Shown: positions 27,068-36,223, numbered from the stretch's first letter. The stretch is DNA of 64,000 nt from Microbacterium arborescens (GCA_003339645.1 QNUV01000102.1:1-64000); one strand, 5' to 3'. The notes: generated from the sequence alone by a model not told the origin. Program-made: numbers and translations.

Positions 27068-27756
27068 CAGGACAGCACCTCCGCCAGCTCGGACACCTCG
27101 ACGCGTCGTCCGGTGTAGAAGGGCACCTCTTCGCGGACGTGACGCCGCGCATCGGTGGCGCGCAGGTCGCGCATGAGGTCGACGAGGCTGATCAGCTCGT
27201 CGCTCTCGAGCGGCAGCAGCCACTCGTAGTCGCTCAGGGCGAAGGTCGAGACGGTGTTGGCGATGACGTCCGAGAACTTCGCACCGCGGCGGCCGTGCTG
27301 GGCGAGCATCGCCGAACGCTCCTCCTCGGGCAGCAGGTACCACTCGTAGCTGCGCACGAACGGGTAGAGGCACAGCCAGTCGCGGGCGGGCTCGCCGCGG
27401 AGGTAGCCGGGAACGTGCCGCTTGTTGAACTCCGCCTCGCGATGAACGCCCATGGCGCTCCATTCGAGGTCGAAGGCGGCGAGGGCCGCCGTGCGGCGCA
27501 GTTCGCGCAGCGCGCGCTGCAGAGCCGCCGGATCGTCGTCCGAGCCGGAAGCCGTGTGCAGCCACACCATCAGGTCGGCGCCCGCGCGCATGCCGGTGAC
27601 GTCGTACAGTCCGCGCACGGTGACGCCGGCCTCGGGCAGCCCGGCGACGACGCGCTCGAGCTCGGCGAGGTCGGCGTCGGTGGGCGCCTGGTGACGCGGT
27701 CGCGGACCGGCGAGGATCGCGAAGAGGGTGTAACCGAGCGGGATCTGTTCGGTCAT
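27067..27756 (-). CDS. hemQ: Coproheme decarboxylase (HemQ/ChdC)
   Basis: 229 aa chlorite-dismutase-fold enzyme that oxidatively decarboxylates two propionates of coproheme III to give heme b, using peroxide. YPFVRSYEWYLLPEEERSAM carries the catalytic Tyr region, and MLAQHGRRGAKF the proximal-His region. Its presence fixes the pathway as coproporphyrin-dependent. One-base overlaps (TGATG) with hemY upstream and hemH downstream. Confidence 0.95.
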   Translation of the reverse strand: MTEQIPLGYTLFAILAGPRPRHQAPTDADLAELERVVAGLPEAGVTVRGLYDVTGMRAGADLMVWLHTASGSDDDPAALQRALRELRRTAALAAFDLEWSAMGVHREAEFNKRHVPGYLRGEPARDWLCLYPFVRSYEWYLLPEEERSAMLAQHGRRGAKFSDVIANTVSTFALSDYEWLLPLESDELISLVDLMRDLRATDARRHVREEVPFYTGRRVEVSELAEVLS

Positions 27757-29159
27757 CAGGACTCCTTTCGAACGGAGGGAACAGCGAAGAGCTCATGGGC
27801 CAGCGCGCGGGCGTGCGGAATGACCGAGGCGAGTCCGGTACCGGCCGCGACGGCTCCGGTGACGTGGATGCCGCGGGCCGCGGCATCCATCACCGTCGCC
27901 GTCCAGGAATCGGACTCGGCCGGCACGACGGCGTCGCGCCACCGGGTGGTGATGACCTCCCCGATGTCACCGCGATCGACGCGAGCGCCCGTGAGGTGGG
28001 AGATCTCGCGCGCCACGGCCGCGGCGGAGTCGAGGCCCGCGGTGTCGTCGGCGCGCGCCGAGAGGCGGACGAGGTGCGTCCCCTCCGGCAGCGCTTCTCG
28101 CGCCCAGGCCCACTTCGCGTCGATGTGGGTCAGGGCCTTGGCCGCGGTACAGGTACCCGGAGCGACGATGACGCCCGATCCGACGGGCTCCGCAGACAGG
28201 TCGTCGGAGGTGACCGCCGCGGTGAGCAGGCGGACCGCGGGCTGGATCGGCGCTGTCGCCCCCGCATCGATGGCGCGGCTGTCTCGCCCGAGCAGATTCG
28301 CGGCACCCCGCGGGCCGGTTGCGATGACGACGTGATCGGCGCGGATCGTCTCGCCGTCCGCGAGCGTCACCGCGACGCCGGGACCGGATGCCGGGTCGAC
28401 CCGGCCGACCGCGGTGCCGGTGCGGATCACCGCGCCGCGTTCGGCGGCGAGGCGTGCGACGGCGTCGGCGAGCCGCCACATTCCTCCGGCGATTCCCCCG
28501 ACGGCGGTTCCGCCCGGAGCGTTCGGGGCGACCTCCGCAGCTGCTGCCAGCAACGAGCCCGTGCGCTCGAACGCCTCCCACATCTTCGGGTGAAGACGCG
28601 GGAGCGGAACGGCCGCGGCGGGCTGCGAGTAGATGCTGCGGCAGAGCGGATCCACGAGGTCGCGGAGGAGCCCTTCGCCGAGGCGCTCTTCGACGACGTC
28701 GGCGAGCGAAGCGGTGGGATCGACGGGCGCGTCCAGAACCTCGGCGGCAGCTCGCTCGGCGGCGCGGTCGCCGACGATCGCGACGACGTCGGGTGCCAGC
28801 GGGTCGGCCGGGATGCCGATGACCGTCCGTCTCGGCAGGGGCAGCCGGCTCCACCGGGCGCCGGGCAGGCCGACGCCGTGCTGCGATACCAGGTGCGCGG
28901 GCCCCGACCGCGGTGCGACGACCTCGAGCGGCAGGGCGAAGTCGGCGATGAGTCGCGGCACCGCGTCGGTGCGCTTCGCGAAGGACTCCGCCCCCAGGTC
29001 GATGTCGACCCCCGCGATGCGCCCGCGGCGCAGCATCCCGCCGATCTGATCGTCGGATTCGACGACAGTCGCGCGCGCTCCCGCGGTCACGGCCTCGAGC
29101 GCGACGACGAGCCCGGCGATGCCGGCCCCGACGATGACGACGTCGGTCTCGACGGTCAT
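27756..29159 (-). CDS. hemY: Coproporphyrinogen III oxidase (HemY/CgoX), FAD-dependent
   Basis: 467 aa amine-oxidase-fold flavoprotein oxidising coproporphyrinogen III to coproporphyrin III with oxygen. FAD-binding VVIVGAGIAGLVVALEA and VVESDDQIGGMLRR at the N-terminus, and the C-terminal HVTGAVAAGTGLASVI. ATG 29159 (MTVETDV) was chosen because it overlaps the hemE stop (ATGA); an ATG 12 nt upstream is possible. Often annotated hemG or protoporphyrinogen oxidase. Confidence 0.92.
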   Translation of the reverse strand: MTVETDVVIVGAGIAGLVVALEAVTAGARATVVESDDQIGGMLRRGRIAGVDIDLGAESFAKRTDAVPRLIADFALPLEVVAPRSGPAHLVSQHGVGLPGARWSRLPLPRRTVIGIPADPLAPDVVAIVGDRAAERAAAEVLDAPVDPTASLADVVEERLGEGLLRDLVDPLCRSIYSQPAAAVPLPRLHPKMWEAFERTGSLLAAAAEVAPNAPGGTAVGGIAGGMWRLADAVARLAAERGAVIRTGTAVGRVDPASGPGVAVTLADGETIRADHVVIATGPRGAANLLGRDSRAIDAGATAPIQPAVRLLTAAVTSDDLSAEPVGSGVIVAPGTCTAAKALTHIDAKWAWAREALPEGTHLVRLSARADDTAGLDSAAAVAREISHLTGARVDRGDIGEVITTRWRDAVVPAESDSWTATVMDAAARGIHVTGAVAAGTGLASVIPHARALAHELFAVPSVRKES

Positions 29160-30319
29160 GCCGACCGCCACGCGTGGACGGTGCGCACGACGGAGCTGAT
29201 CGCGTCGGGATCCGCCTCCATGGGCACTCCGTGACCCAGGTTGAACACGTGTGCGCGTGCCGCGCGCCCGGCCTCGAGGATGCGCGCGATCGCCGCGTCG
29301 CGGACCTCGGCCGGAGCGAAGAGCAAGGCGGGGTCGAGGTTGCCCTGCAGCGTCAGGTCGCCGCCGACCCGACGAGCGGCCTCGTCGAGGGGCACGCGGT
29401 AGTCGACTCCAAGGGCGTCGATGCCGATCGAGGCCATGTCACGCAGGATCTCGCCCGTCCCGACACCGAAGTGCACGAGCGGGATGTGATCGATGCCCGC
29501 GCCGGCGGGGACCGGGAGCGCGCGCACGGCTTCGAAAGAGGCCGCGGATGCCGGCAGCGCCGCCACACGGTAGTCCTCGGGCGGCAGGCCCCCCGCCCAC
29601 GAGTCGAACAGCTGCGCGGCACTGGCTCCGGACTCGACCTGCAGCGCGAGGAACTCCCCCGTCACGCGGGCGAGCCACTCCGTCAGCGCTCGCCAGGCAG
29701 CCGGGTCTTCGTGGATCAGGCGGCGGGCGGCCAGATGATCCTTCGACGGCCCTCCCTCGACGAGGTAGGCGGCGAGGGTGAACGGGGCACCGGCGAAGCC
29801 GATGAGCGGCAGCGGCTCGCCGCGCGACTCGGACTCCTCGGCCAGCATCCCGGTCGTCAGCTCCACGGCGCGGGCGATCGCCTCGCCGCGCTCTCGCACG
29901 AGAGCGGGATCGATCTCGACCGCGCGGGCGATGTCGGCCGCCGTGCGCAGCGGCTGGGCGAAGACGGGGCCGCGCCCGGCCGCGATCTCGACCTCGATGC
30001 CGAGGATCGCCAGCGGCACGATGATGTCGCTGAAGAAGATCGCCGCGTCGACGCCGTGGCGGCGCACGGGCTGGAGCGTGATCTCGCTGGCGAGCTCGGG
30101 CGTCAGGCAGGCGTCGAGCATCGTGCCCTGCGAGCGCAGCGCACGGTATTCGGGCAGCGACCGGCCGGCCTGGCGCATGAACCAGACGGGGGTTTTCTCG
30201 ACGCGTTCGCCGAGCAGGGTGCGCACGAGCCGGCTCGAGCCGGTGGCGTGCGTGACGAGAGGGTGGGCGGATGCCGGAATGATGATCTCCTCGAATGAGT
30301 TAATCGATATACTAGTCAC
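29156..30319 (-). CDS. hemE: Uroporphyrinogen decarboxylase
   Basis: 387 aa from GTG 30319, about 374 if translation starts at ATT 30280. Removes four acetate carboxyls to give coproporphyrinogen III. KTPVWFMRQAGRSLPEYRA is the conserved N-terminal motif; IGFAGAPFTLAAYLVEGG, VHFGVGTGEIL, and FNLGHGVPMEADPD near the end. The GTG lies upstream of the likely -10 and its first codons (ACT, AGT, ATA, ATT) look non-coding. GAGGAG with 6-nt spacing precedes ATT (Ile14), giving MPASAHPLVTHATG if used. First gene of the eight-gene hem operon. Confidence 0.93.
   Translation of the reverse strand: MTSISINSFEEIIIPASAHPLVTHATGSSRLVRTLLGERVEKTPVWFMRQAGRSLPEYRALRSQGTMLDACLTPELASEITLQPVRRHGVDAAIFFSDIIVPLAILGIEVEIAAGRGPVFAQPLRTAADIARAVEIDPALVRERGEAIARAVELTTGMLAEESESRGEPLPLIGFAGAPFTLAAYLVEGGPSKDHLAARRLIHEDPAAWRALTEWLARVTGEFLALQVESGASAAQLFDSWAGGLPPEDYRVAALPASAASFEAVRALPVPAGAGIDHIPLVHFGVGTGEILRDMASIGIDALGVDYRVPLDEAARRVGGDLTLQGNLDPALLFAPAEVRDAAIARILEAGRAARAHVFNLGHGVPMEADPDAISSVVRTVHAWRSA
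30287..30292 (-). promoter_or_regulatory. Shine-Dalgarno suggesting an ATT start for hemE
   Basis: GAGGAG on the minus strand, 6 nt before ATT (30280-30278), in frame with hemE. No ATG, GTG or TTG lies at a suitable distance. Confidence 0.45.
30308..30314. promoter_or_regulatory. Overlapping bidirectional -10 for hemA and hemE
   Basis: An AT-rich island in a GC-rich genome. On plus, TATACT (30308-30313) predicts a hemA start near 30320, 23 nt before GTG 30343. On minus, TAGTAT (30314-30309) predicts a hemE start near 30302. The two hexamers share five bases, so the two directions should compete for polymerase. No good -35 was found on either strand. Confidence 0.55.
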
Positions 30320-30342
30320 GATTCCAGGGGGTTCTTCCGCAC

Positions 30343-31659
30343 GTGCTCGTCGCTCTCACCGCGCATCAGCGCTCCACGCCGCTCGCTTCACTCGAGCGAC
30401 TCTCCGTCATCGGAGACGAAGTCGGCACCCGGTTGACAGAGGCCCATGACGCCATCCAGGGTGCTGTGGTCCTGGCGACCTGCAACCGCTTCGAGGCGTA
30501 CTTCGACCTGCGCGACGACGCCGACTTCCCCTCGACGATCCCGGCAATGGACGCCGCGATGGAAGAGATCGCGAAGCTGAGCGATCTGCCGTACCGAACC
30601 GTCCGCGAGACGGTCGACTTCGCCCACGGCAACAAGGTCGCTCACCACCTCTTCTCCGTGGCGTCCGGCCTCGACTCGGTCGCCGTCGGCGAGGACGAGA
30701 TCGCCGGCCAAGTGCGTCGCGCGCTCGACGACGCGCGACGGGGCGGGCTGACCACCGCTCCCCTCGAGCACCTCTTCCAGCGGGCCACCGAGACCTCACG
30801 CGCCGTGAAGAACAGCACGCGCATCGGGGAGTCGGGCCGTTCGCTCGTGCGACTCGCCCTCGAGCTCGCGTCCTCGCGCGTGGCGGACTGGTCCGCGGCG
30901 CGGGTGCTGCTGGTGGGCACCGGCCGCTACGCCGCGGCATCCCTCGCCGCACTGCGCGACAAGGGCGCCGTCGACGTCCGCGTGCACTCTCGCTCGGGCC
31001 GCAGCCGCTTCGCCCAGCGCGAGCACCTCGTCGCCGTCGACGCCGAGCACTACGCCGAAGAGGCGGCCGCTGCCGACGTCATCGTGACCTGCACGACGAC
31101 AACCGACACCTATGCGCTCACCGCCGCCGAGCACGCCGCCCGCCGGGCCGGCGCCGATCGCACGCAGCTGATCATCGACCTCGGGCTGCCCCGCAATGTC
31201 GACCCCGCCCTCCGCGACGTCGCCGACATCGAGCTGCTCGATCTCGAGACCATCCGCATCCACGCCCCGATCGACGAGTTCGCCACGCTCGACGAGGCAC
31301 GCGAGATCGTCGCCGGCGCTGCGGCCCGCCACGCGGCGGCGCGGCGCGTGCACGAGGTCGCGCCGTCGGTCGTGGCGATGCGCGGATACATCACGGGCAT
31401 CCTCGACGACGAGCTCGAGCGTGCACGGCTGCGCGGCGAGTCCCCCCAGGTCGAGGCCGCACTGCGCCACTTCTCGGGTGTGCTGCTGCACCGTCTCATC
31501 GCCCAGGGTCACACCCTCGCGTCCTCCGGCTCGGGTGCGGCCTGGGCCGATGCGGTGGCGACCGTGTTCCCGACTGCGGCCGAGGCGTCCACGACCACCG
31601 GCGCCGTTCCGACCGAGCGCGCCCCGGGTGGCGCGCAAGCCGGAGTCGGCCGGTCATGA
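30343..31659 (+). CDS. hemA: Glutamyl-tRNA reductase
   Basis: 438 aa. First committed step of C5 tetrapyrrole synthesis: reduces Glu-tRNA to glutamate-1-semialdehyde. The catalytic Cys is in VVLATCNRFEAYF, followed by VGEDEIAGQVRRAL. The NADPH domain (VLLVGTGRYAAASLAAL) has an atypical Rossmann motif. A C-terminal helical dimerisation region and Ser/Thr/Pro-rich tail follow. GTG 30343 is the only sensible start. Divergent from hemE. The stop overlaps the next gene (ATGA), a LacI-type regulator. Confidence 0.94.
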   Translation: MLVALTAHQRSTPLASLERLSVIGDEVGTRLTEAHDAIQGAVVLATCNRFEAYFDLRDDADFPSTIPAMDAAMEEIAKLSDLPYRTVRETVDFAHGNKVAHHLFSVASGLDSVAVGEDEIAGQVRRALDDARRGGLTTAPLEHLFQRATETSRAVKNSTRIGESGRSLVRLALELASSRVADWSAARVLLVGTGRYAAASLAALRDKGAVDVRVHSRSGRSRFAQREHLVAVDAEHYAEEAAAADVIVTCTTTTDTYALTAAEHAARRAGADRTQLIIDLGLPRNVDPALRDVADIELLDLETIRIHAPIDEFATLDEAREIVAGAAARHAAARRVHEVAPSVVAMRGYITGILDDELERARLRGESPQVEAALRHFSGVLLHRLIAQGHTLASSGSGAAWADAVATVFPTAAEASTTTGAVPTERAPGGAQAGVGRS

Positions 31660-32633
31660 CGCGGCAGGTGACCCTGAAAGACATCGCGCTGCGCGCGGGT
31701 GTCTCCACGGCCGCCATCAGTCAGGCCCTCAACGATCGCGGGAGCCTGCGTCCCGAGACGCGCGAGCGCATCAAGGCGATCGCGGCCGAGCTCGGATACC
31801 AGCCCAACAAGTACGCCGCGGCGCTGCGGAGCGGCCGCACGATGTCGGTGGGCTTCGTCGTTCCCCAGGATGCCGAGCTCGACCTGTCCAAGCGCGGTGC
31901 ACTGCATCGCAGCCGGCACATCGGCGCGCTCGTCAGCGCTGCAGCCGATCAGGGCTTCACGGTCACGATGCTGCCCGCCGCGCGGCCCGACCTGCTGCGC
32001 GGCGCGCAGATCGACGTCGTCTACTTCGCCGAGGTGGCCGCCGACGATCTGCTGCTGCGCGAGGCCATCGCCCGCGGCATCCCCGTCGCCACGAACGACC
32101 TCTACGTCGACACCGAGCTGTCGATCACCGTCCGCACCGGCTACGACGAAGCGGTGCGCGCCGCCCTCGCCCTGCTCGAGGCCGGCGGGGCGCGGCGTAT
32201 CGGGTTCCTCGTCGACGATGCGGGCTCGCCCCGCGACGAGATCGGCGAGACCGCGTACCGCGCGTGGAGCACCGTGCGCGGTCGCGACCCGCTCGTGGCC
32301 TACCTCGATGCCGAGCACGGCGCGCTCCCCCGCCGGGTCGGCGAGCTGCGCGACGCGGGCGCCGACGCGATCTTCTCGTTCGCCGAGGAAGGCCCGGCCA
32401 TCTACCTGCAGCTCGAGGAGATGGACTTCGTCATCCCGCGCGACATGCAGTTCGTCGCCCTCTGCACGAGCGACTGCGCCGTCAACACGCGGCTCGGTGT
32501 CACGCACGTCTGCGTGCACCCGGAGCTCGCTCCCGCCGCGATGTTCCAGGCCCTCAGCAGCATCCGCGACGCCGGGGCACCCGATGTCATCGATCTGCCC
32601 TGGGAGATCGTGCGCGGCTCGTCGACGCGCTGA
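31656..32633 (+). CDS. LacI family transcriptional regulator coupled to hemA
   Basis: 325 aa. N-terminal helix-turn-helix VTLKDIALRAGVSTAAISQA with hinge helix KYAAALRSGRT, then a periplasmic-binding-protein fold (VGFVVPQDAELDL onward). ATG overlaps the hemA stop, so it is co-translated with the first tetrapyrrole enzyme. LacI regulators normally sense sugars or nucleosides; why one is coupled to hemA is unclear. No sugar gene is adjacent on this strand. It ends 4 bp from the convergent tatD-type gene. Confidence 0.9.
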   Translation: MTRQVTLKDIALRAGVSTAAISQALNDRGSLRPETRERIKAIAAELGYQPNKYAAALRSGRTMSVGFVVPQDAELDLSKRGALHRSRHIGALVSAAADQGFTVTMLPAARPDLLRGAQIDVVYFAEVAADDLLLREAIARGIPVATNDLYVDTELSITVRTGYDEAVRAALALLEAGGARRIGFLVDDAGSPRDEIGETAYRAWSTVRGRDPLVAYLDAEHGALPRRVGELRDAGADAIFSFAEEGPAIYLQLEEMDFVIPRDMQFVALCTSDCAVNTRLGVTHVCVHPELAPAAMFQALSSIRDAGAPDVIDLPWEIVRGSSTR

Positions 32634-32637
32634 GGCT

Positions 32638-33576
32638 TCAGAACTCGCCGTAGACCTCGAGCGTGTTCGCGGCGATCTGAGCCGACAGCTCGTCGACGTC
32701 GATTCCCAGCTCGGCCGCGATGAAGCGCAGCGTCACGGGGATCAGGTACGGCGCGTTGGGCCGCCCCCGGTGCGGGGTCGGCGTCAGGAACGGCGCGTCG
32801 GTCTCGACCAGGATCCGCTCGCGCGGCGTGACCGCGAGGGCGTCGCGCAGGTTCTGCGCGTTCTTGAAGGTCACGTTCCCGGCGAAGCTCAGCCAGTAGC
32901 CGCGGTCGGCGGCGATCCGCGCCATGTCGGCGTCGCCCGAGAAGCAATGGAACACGGTGCGCGCGGGAGCACCGACGCGCTCGAGGGTCTCGAGGACCGC
33001 ATCGTGCGCGTCGCGGTCGTGGATCTGCATCGCGATGCCGTGCTTCTTCGCGAGCTCGATGTGCGCCTCGAAGCTCTCGAACTGGGCGGGCAGCCCGTCC
33101 TCCCCGGTGCGGAAGAAGTCGAGGCCCGTCTCGCCGATCGCCCGCACGCGGGGCTGCGCCGCCAGCTCGTCGATGACGGCGACGGCCTCGTCGAGGCGGC
33201 CGGCCTCGGCGTACAAGGGCGCCTCGTTCGGATGGATGGCGACGGCGGCGAGCACGCGCGGGTGGGATGCCGCCGCCCACGCCGACCACCGCGACGACTC
33301 GATGTCGCCGCCGGCTTGGACGACGCCGATCACCCCGACGGATGCAGCCAGCTCGAGCTGCTCGTCCAGCGAACGGGGCTCGTCGCCATCCTCGATCTCG
33401 AGGTGCGTGTGGTTGTCGTACACCGGCACCGTCAGCGGTTCCGGCGCCTCCGGCCAGCGCACATCCCTCGCCGCCTGGGATCGTTGCCGCACATACTGAG
33501 ACACGTCATCCGTCGACTCGCCACGAAGCGACGGTGTCGAGTCGGCCGGATCCGCGTTCTTCGGCGAGTCGACCAT
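32638..33576 (-). CDS. TatD family metal-dependent hydrolase
   Basis: 312 aa. TIM-barrel nuclease/amidohydrolase: metal-binding YDNHTHLE, IGETGLDFF, MQIHDRDAHDAVL, FHCFSGDADMARIA, and ETDAPFLTPTPHRGRPN. The first 45 residues are a non-conserved acidic and Gln/Arg-rich extension. ATG 33576 lies 2 nt after the metG stop, so it is in one transcript with metG, an arrangement common in actinobacteria. Confidence 0.92.
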   Translation of the reverse strand: MVDSPKNADPADSTPSLRGESTDDVSQYVRQRSQAARDVRWPEAPEPLTVPVYDNHTHLEIEDGDEPRSLDEQLELAASVGVIGVVQAGGDIESSRWSAWAAASHPRVLAAVAIHPNEAPLYAEAGRLDEAVAVIDELAAQPRVRAIGETGLDFFRTGEDGLPAQFESFEAHIELAKKHGIAMQIHDRDAHDAVLETLERVGAPARTVFHCFSGDADMARIAADRGYWLSFAGNVTFKNAQNLRDALAVTPRERILVETDAPFLTPTPHRGRPNAPYLIPVTLRFIAAELGIDVDELSAQIAANTLEVYGEF

Positions 33577-33578
33577 GC

Positions 33579-35147
33579 TCAGGCGGGCTGCTCGACTCGG
33601 GGGAACAGCGGGGCGAGGCCGTTGACCGTCGTTCCAGCGGGGAGCACACCCCAGCTGCCCGCCCCCCGCAGCGGCTGGTCCTCGAGCCGTGCGTCGATGC
33701 CGAGCGCCACCCAGAGCTTGCCGGTCGACTCGGGCATCACGGGAGACAGCAGCACCGCGAGGGCGCGCAGCCCCTCCGCGGCCGTGTACAGCACGGTGCC
33801 GAGTCGCGCACGCTGGGCATCGTCCTTCGCGAGGGCCCACGGCTCGTTCTCGGTGATGTAGCCGTTGAGCGCATCGACGATCGTCCAGATGGCTCCGATC
33901 GCCTCATCGGGCCGGAATCGCTCCATGGCGGCATCCGCGGCATCGGCGGCCTCGGCCACGACGCACTGGACCGCGAGGTCGCCCTCGGAGTACTCGGCCG
34001 GCGGCGGAACGATGCCCTCGAAGTACCGCTCGATCATCGCGATCGTCCGCGACGCGAGGTTGCCGAACCCGTTGGCGAGCTCGGCCTGGTAGCGCGCGGA
34101 GAGGTCTTCCCACGAGAAGGACCCGTCCTGGCCGAACGCGATCGCGGAGAGGAAGTAGAAGCGGTAGGCGTCCGAGCCGAACACGTCGGTGATCTCGGTC
34201 GGGGCGATGCCGGTGAGCTTGGACTTCGACATCTTCTCGCCGCCGACGAGCAGCCAGCCGTGCGCGAAGACGCCGCGGGGCACGTCGAGACCGGCCGCCA
34301 TCAGCATGGCGGGCCAGATCACCGCGTGGAACCGCAGGATGTCCTTGCCGACGACGTGATACGCGGGCCAGCGGCGCGCGAACTCGTCGGGGTCGGTGCC
34401 GTACCCGATCGCGGTGGCGTAGTTGAGCAGCGCGTCGACCCACACGTAGATGACGTGCGACGGGTCCCAGGGAACCGTGATCCCCCAGTCGAACGCCGAC
34501 CGCGAGATCGAGAGGTCCTTCAGCCCCGACTTCACGAACGAGACGACCTCGTTGTGCGCCGACTCGGGACGCACGAAGTCGGGGACGGTCTTGTACAGCT
34601 CGAGCAGGCGGTCCTGGAACTCGCTGAGCTTGAAGAAGTAGTTCTTCTCCTGCAGCAGCTCGAGCGGCTTCGAGTGGATCGCGCAGACCTTGAGTCCCTC
34701 GAAGGCGCCGGTGCCGTTGACGATCTCGGCCTCGGGCTTGAACTCCTCGCAGCCGACGCAGTACAGCGCCGCGTACTCGCCCGCGTAGATGTACCCGCGG
34801 TCGAAGAGCGTCTGCACGAAGACCTTCACACGCTCCTCGTGACGCTCCTGCGTCGTGCGGATGAAGTCGTCGTTCGCGACGTCGAGGGTGCGCAGGAGCG
34901 GGAACCACGACTCCTCGACGAGCTTGTCGACCCACTCCTGAGCGGTGACGTTGTTCGCCGCCGCGGCGCGGAGCATCTTCTGGCCGTGCTCGTCGGTCCC
35001 CGTCAGCATCCACGTGTCGTCGCCCGCCTGACGGTGCCAGCGCGCGAGCGTGTCCACCGCCACCGTCGTGTAGCCGTGCCCGATGTGGGGCAGGTCGCTC
35101 GGGTAGTAGATCGGCGTGGTGATGTAGAAACTGCGGCCGTTGCTCAC
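33579..35147 (-). CDS. metG: Methionyl-tRNA synthetase
   Basis: 522 aa class I synthetase. HIGH signature PHIGHGYTT, KMSKS loop GGEKMSKSKLTG, and a zinc-knuckle region YCVGCEEF...VCAIHSK with one CxxC and a Cys-His partner. It lacks the C-terminal EMAP-like tRNA-binding domain. GTG 35147 is a leaderless start by the -10 at 35154-35159. Confidence 0.96.
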   Translation of the reverse strand: MSNGRSFYITTPIYYPSDLPHIGHGYTTVAVDTLARWHRQAGDDTWMLTGTDEHGQKMLRAAAANNVTAQEWVDKLVEESWFPLLRTLDVANDDFIRTTQERHEERVKVFVQTLFDRGYIYAGEYAALYCVGCEEFKPEAEIVNGTGAFEGLKVCAIHSKPLELLQEKNYFFKLSEFQDRLLELYKTVPDFVRPESAHNEVVSFVKSGLKDLSISRSAFDWGITVPWDPSHVIYVWVDALLNYATAIGYGTDPDEFARRWPAYHVVGKDILRFHAVIWPAMLMAAGLDVPRGVFAHGWLLVGGEKMSKSKLTGIAPTEITDVFGSDAYRFYFLSAIAFGQDGSFSWEDLSARYQAELANGFGNLASRTIAMIERYFEGIVPPPAEYSEGDLAVQCVVAEAADAADAAMERFRPDEAIGAIWTIVDALNGYITENEPWALAKDDAQRARLGTVLYTAAEGLRALAVLLSPVMPESTGKLWVALGIDARLEDQPLRGAGSWGVLPAGTTVNGLAPLFPRVEQPA

Positions 35148-35153
35148 CCCGAG

Positions 35154-35159
35154 ATTCTA
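35154..35159 (-). promoter_or_regulatory. Leaderless -10 of metG
   Basis: TAGAAT on the minus strand; predicted transcription start falls exactly on GTG 35147. Confidence 0.55.
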
Positions 35160-35206
35160 GTTCGAGTGCGCGGACCGCCGGTGCCGTGTGTCGCGGCGAC
35201 GGAGCG

Positions 35207-36223
35207 TCACGCGGTCTCGCGCACGATGAGGGATGTCGGGAGCACGAGCGGCTCCGGGTCGCCGCCGGCGATCACCTGCAGCACCATGTCGACCATGGCC
35301 GAGCTGATCTCGTTCCACGGCTGCCGCATCGTGGTCAGCGGCGGATCGTGCGTCGCCGCGAGGCCCGAGTCGTCGAAGCCGGCGACGGCGATGTCGTCGG
35401 GGACCCGTCGTCCGCTGCGGCGGATGGCGGCGATCGCGCCGACCGCCATGACATCGGATGCCGCGAAGACGGCGTCGATGTCGGGCGCGCGCTCGAGCAG
35501 TCGCGTCATCGCCGCCGAACCGGCGTCGCTCGAGTAGACGTCCTGCTCGACGAGCTCGGGGTCGAACAGGTCGCCCATCTCCTCGCGGAAGCCCTGCAGG
35601 CGGTACCGGCCGCCCGGGGTGTCGTCGGGGCCGGTGATCACGGCGATCCGGCGGTGGCCGCGCGAGAGCAGGTGGCGCGTCATGGTCCGCGCCGACTCCT
35701 GCTCGTCCACCGACACGGTGGGGACGTGGGCGCGGTCGCCGAGCGGCACGCCGGTGCAGACGGTGGGGACCCCCGCGGCGATGAGGGAGGCGAGCAGCGG
35801 GTTCGACTCGTGCGACGAGATGAGGAGCACGCCGTCGACGTGCCCCGCGCGCACGTAGCGCTCGACGTTCGCCCGCTCCGCGGCGGTGTCGGCGATCATG
35901 AGCACGAGGGTCATCGAGCGCTGCGCAAGCGCCTCGGTGGCTCCGCGCAGGAGCAGCGCGAAGGTCGGGTCGGCGAAGAGCAGGTGCTGAGGCTCGGTGA
36001 GCAGGAAGGCCAGCGAGTTCGATCGCCCGGTCGCCAGACTGCGGGCGGCATGGTTGGCGGTGTAGCCGGTCTCGCGGATCGCCCGGTCGACGGCGTCGCG
36101 GGCCTCGGGCGAGACCCAGTGCCCGCCGTTGATCACGCGCGACACCGTGCCGTGCGAAACGCCGGCCGCTGCCGCGACGTCGCGGATGGTCGGTTTGCGC
36201 GACGCGCCGGTGGAGCCGTTCAC
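35207..36223 (-). CDS. ganR: LacI family regulator of galactan utilisation
   Basis: 338 aa. Helix-turn-helix PTIRDVAAAAGVSHGTVSRV, hinge AARSLATGRSNSLAF, and effector domain with DGVLLISSHESNP and GFDDSGLAATHDPPLTT. Start GTG 36223 (VNGSTGASRK) is favoured because the TAGGCT -10 places transcription start next to it; a longer reading to 36244 would begin upstream of the -10. Divergent from ganA, with two operator-like palindromes between. The name is by analogy with Bacillus; the inducer is probably galactobiose or a related galacto-oligosaccharide (inference). Confidence 0.88.
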   Translation of the reverse strand: MNGSTGASRKPTIRDVAAAAGVSHGTVSRVINGGHWVSPEARDAVDRAIRETGYTANHAARSLATGRSNSLAFLLTEPQHLLFADPTFALLLRGATEALAQRSMTLVLMIADTAAERANVERYVRAGHVDGVLLISSHESNPLLASLIAAGVPTVCTGVPLGDRAHVPTVSVDEQESARTMTRHLLSRGHRRIAVITGPDDTPGGRYRLQGFREEMGDLFDPELVEQDVYSSDAGSAAMTRLLERAPDIDAVFAASDVMAVGAIAAIRRSGRRVPDDIAVAGFDDSGLAATHDPPLTTMRQPWNEISSAMVDMVLQVIAGGDPEPLVLPTSLIVRETA

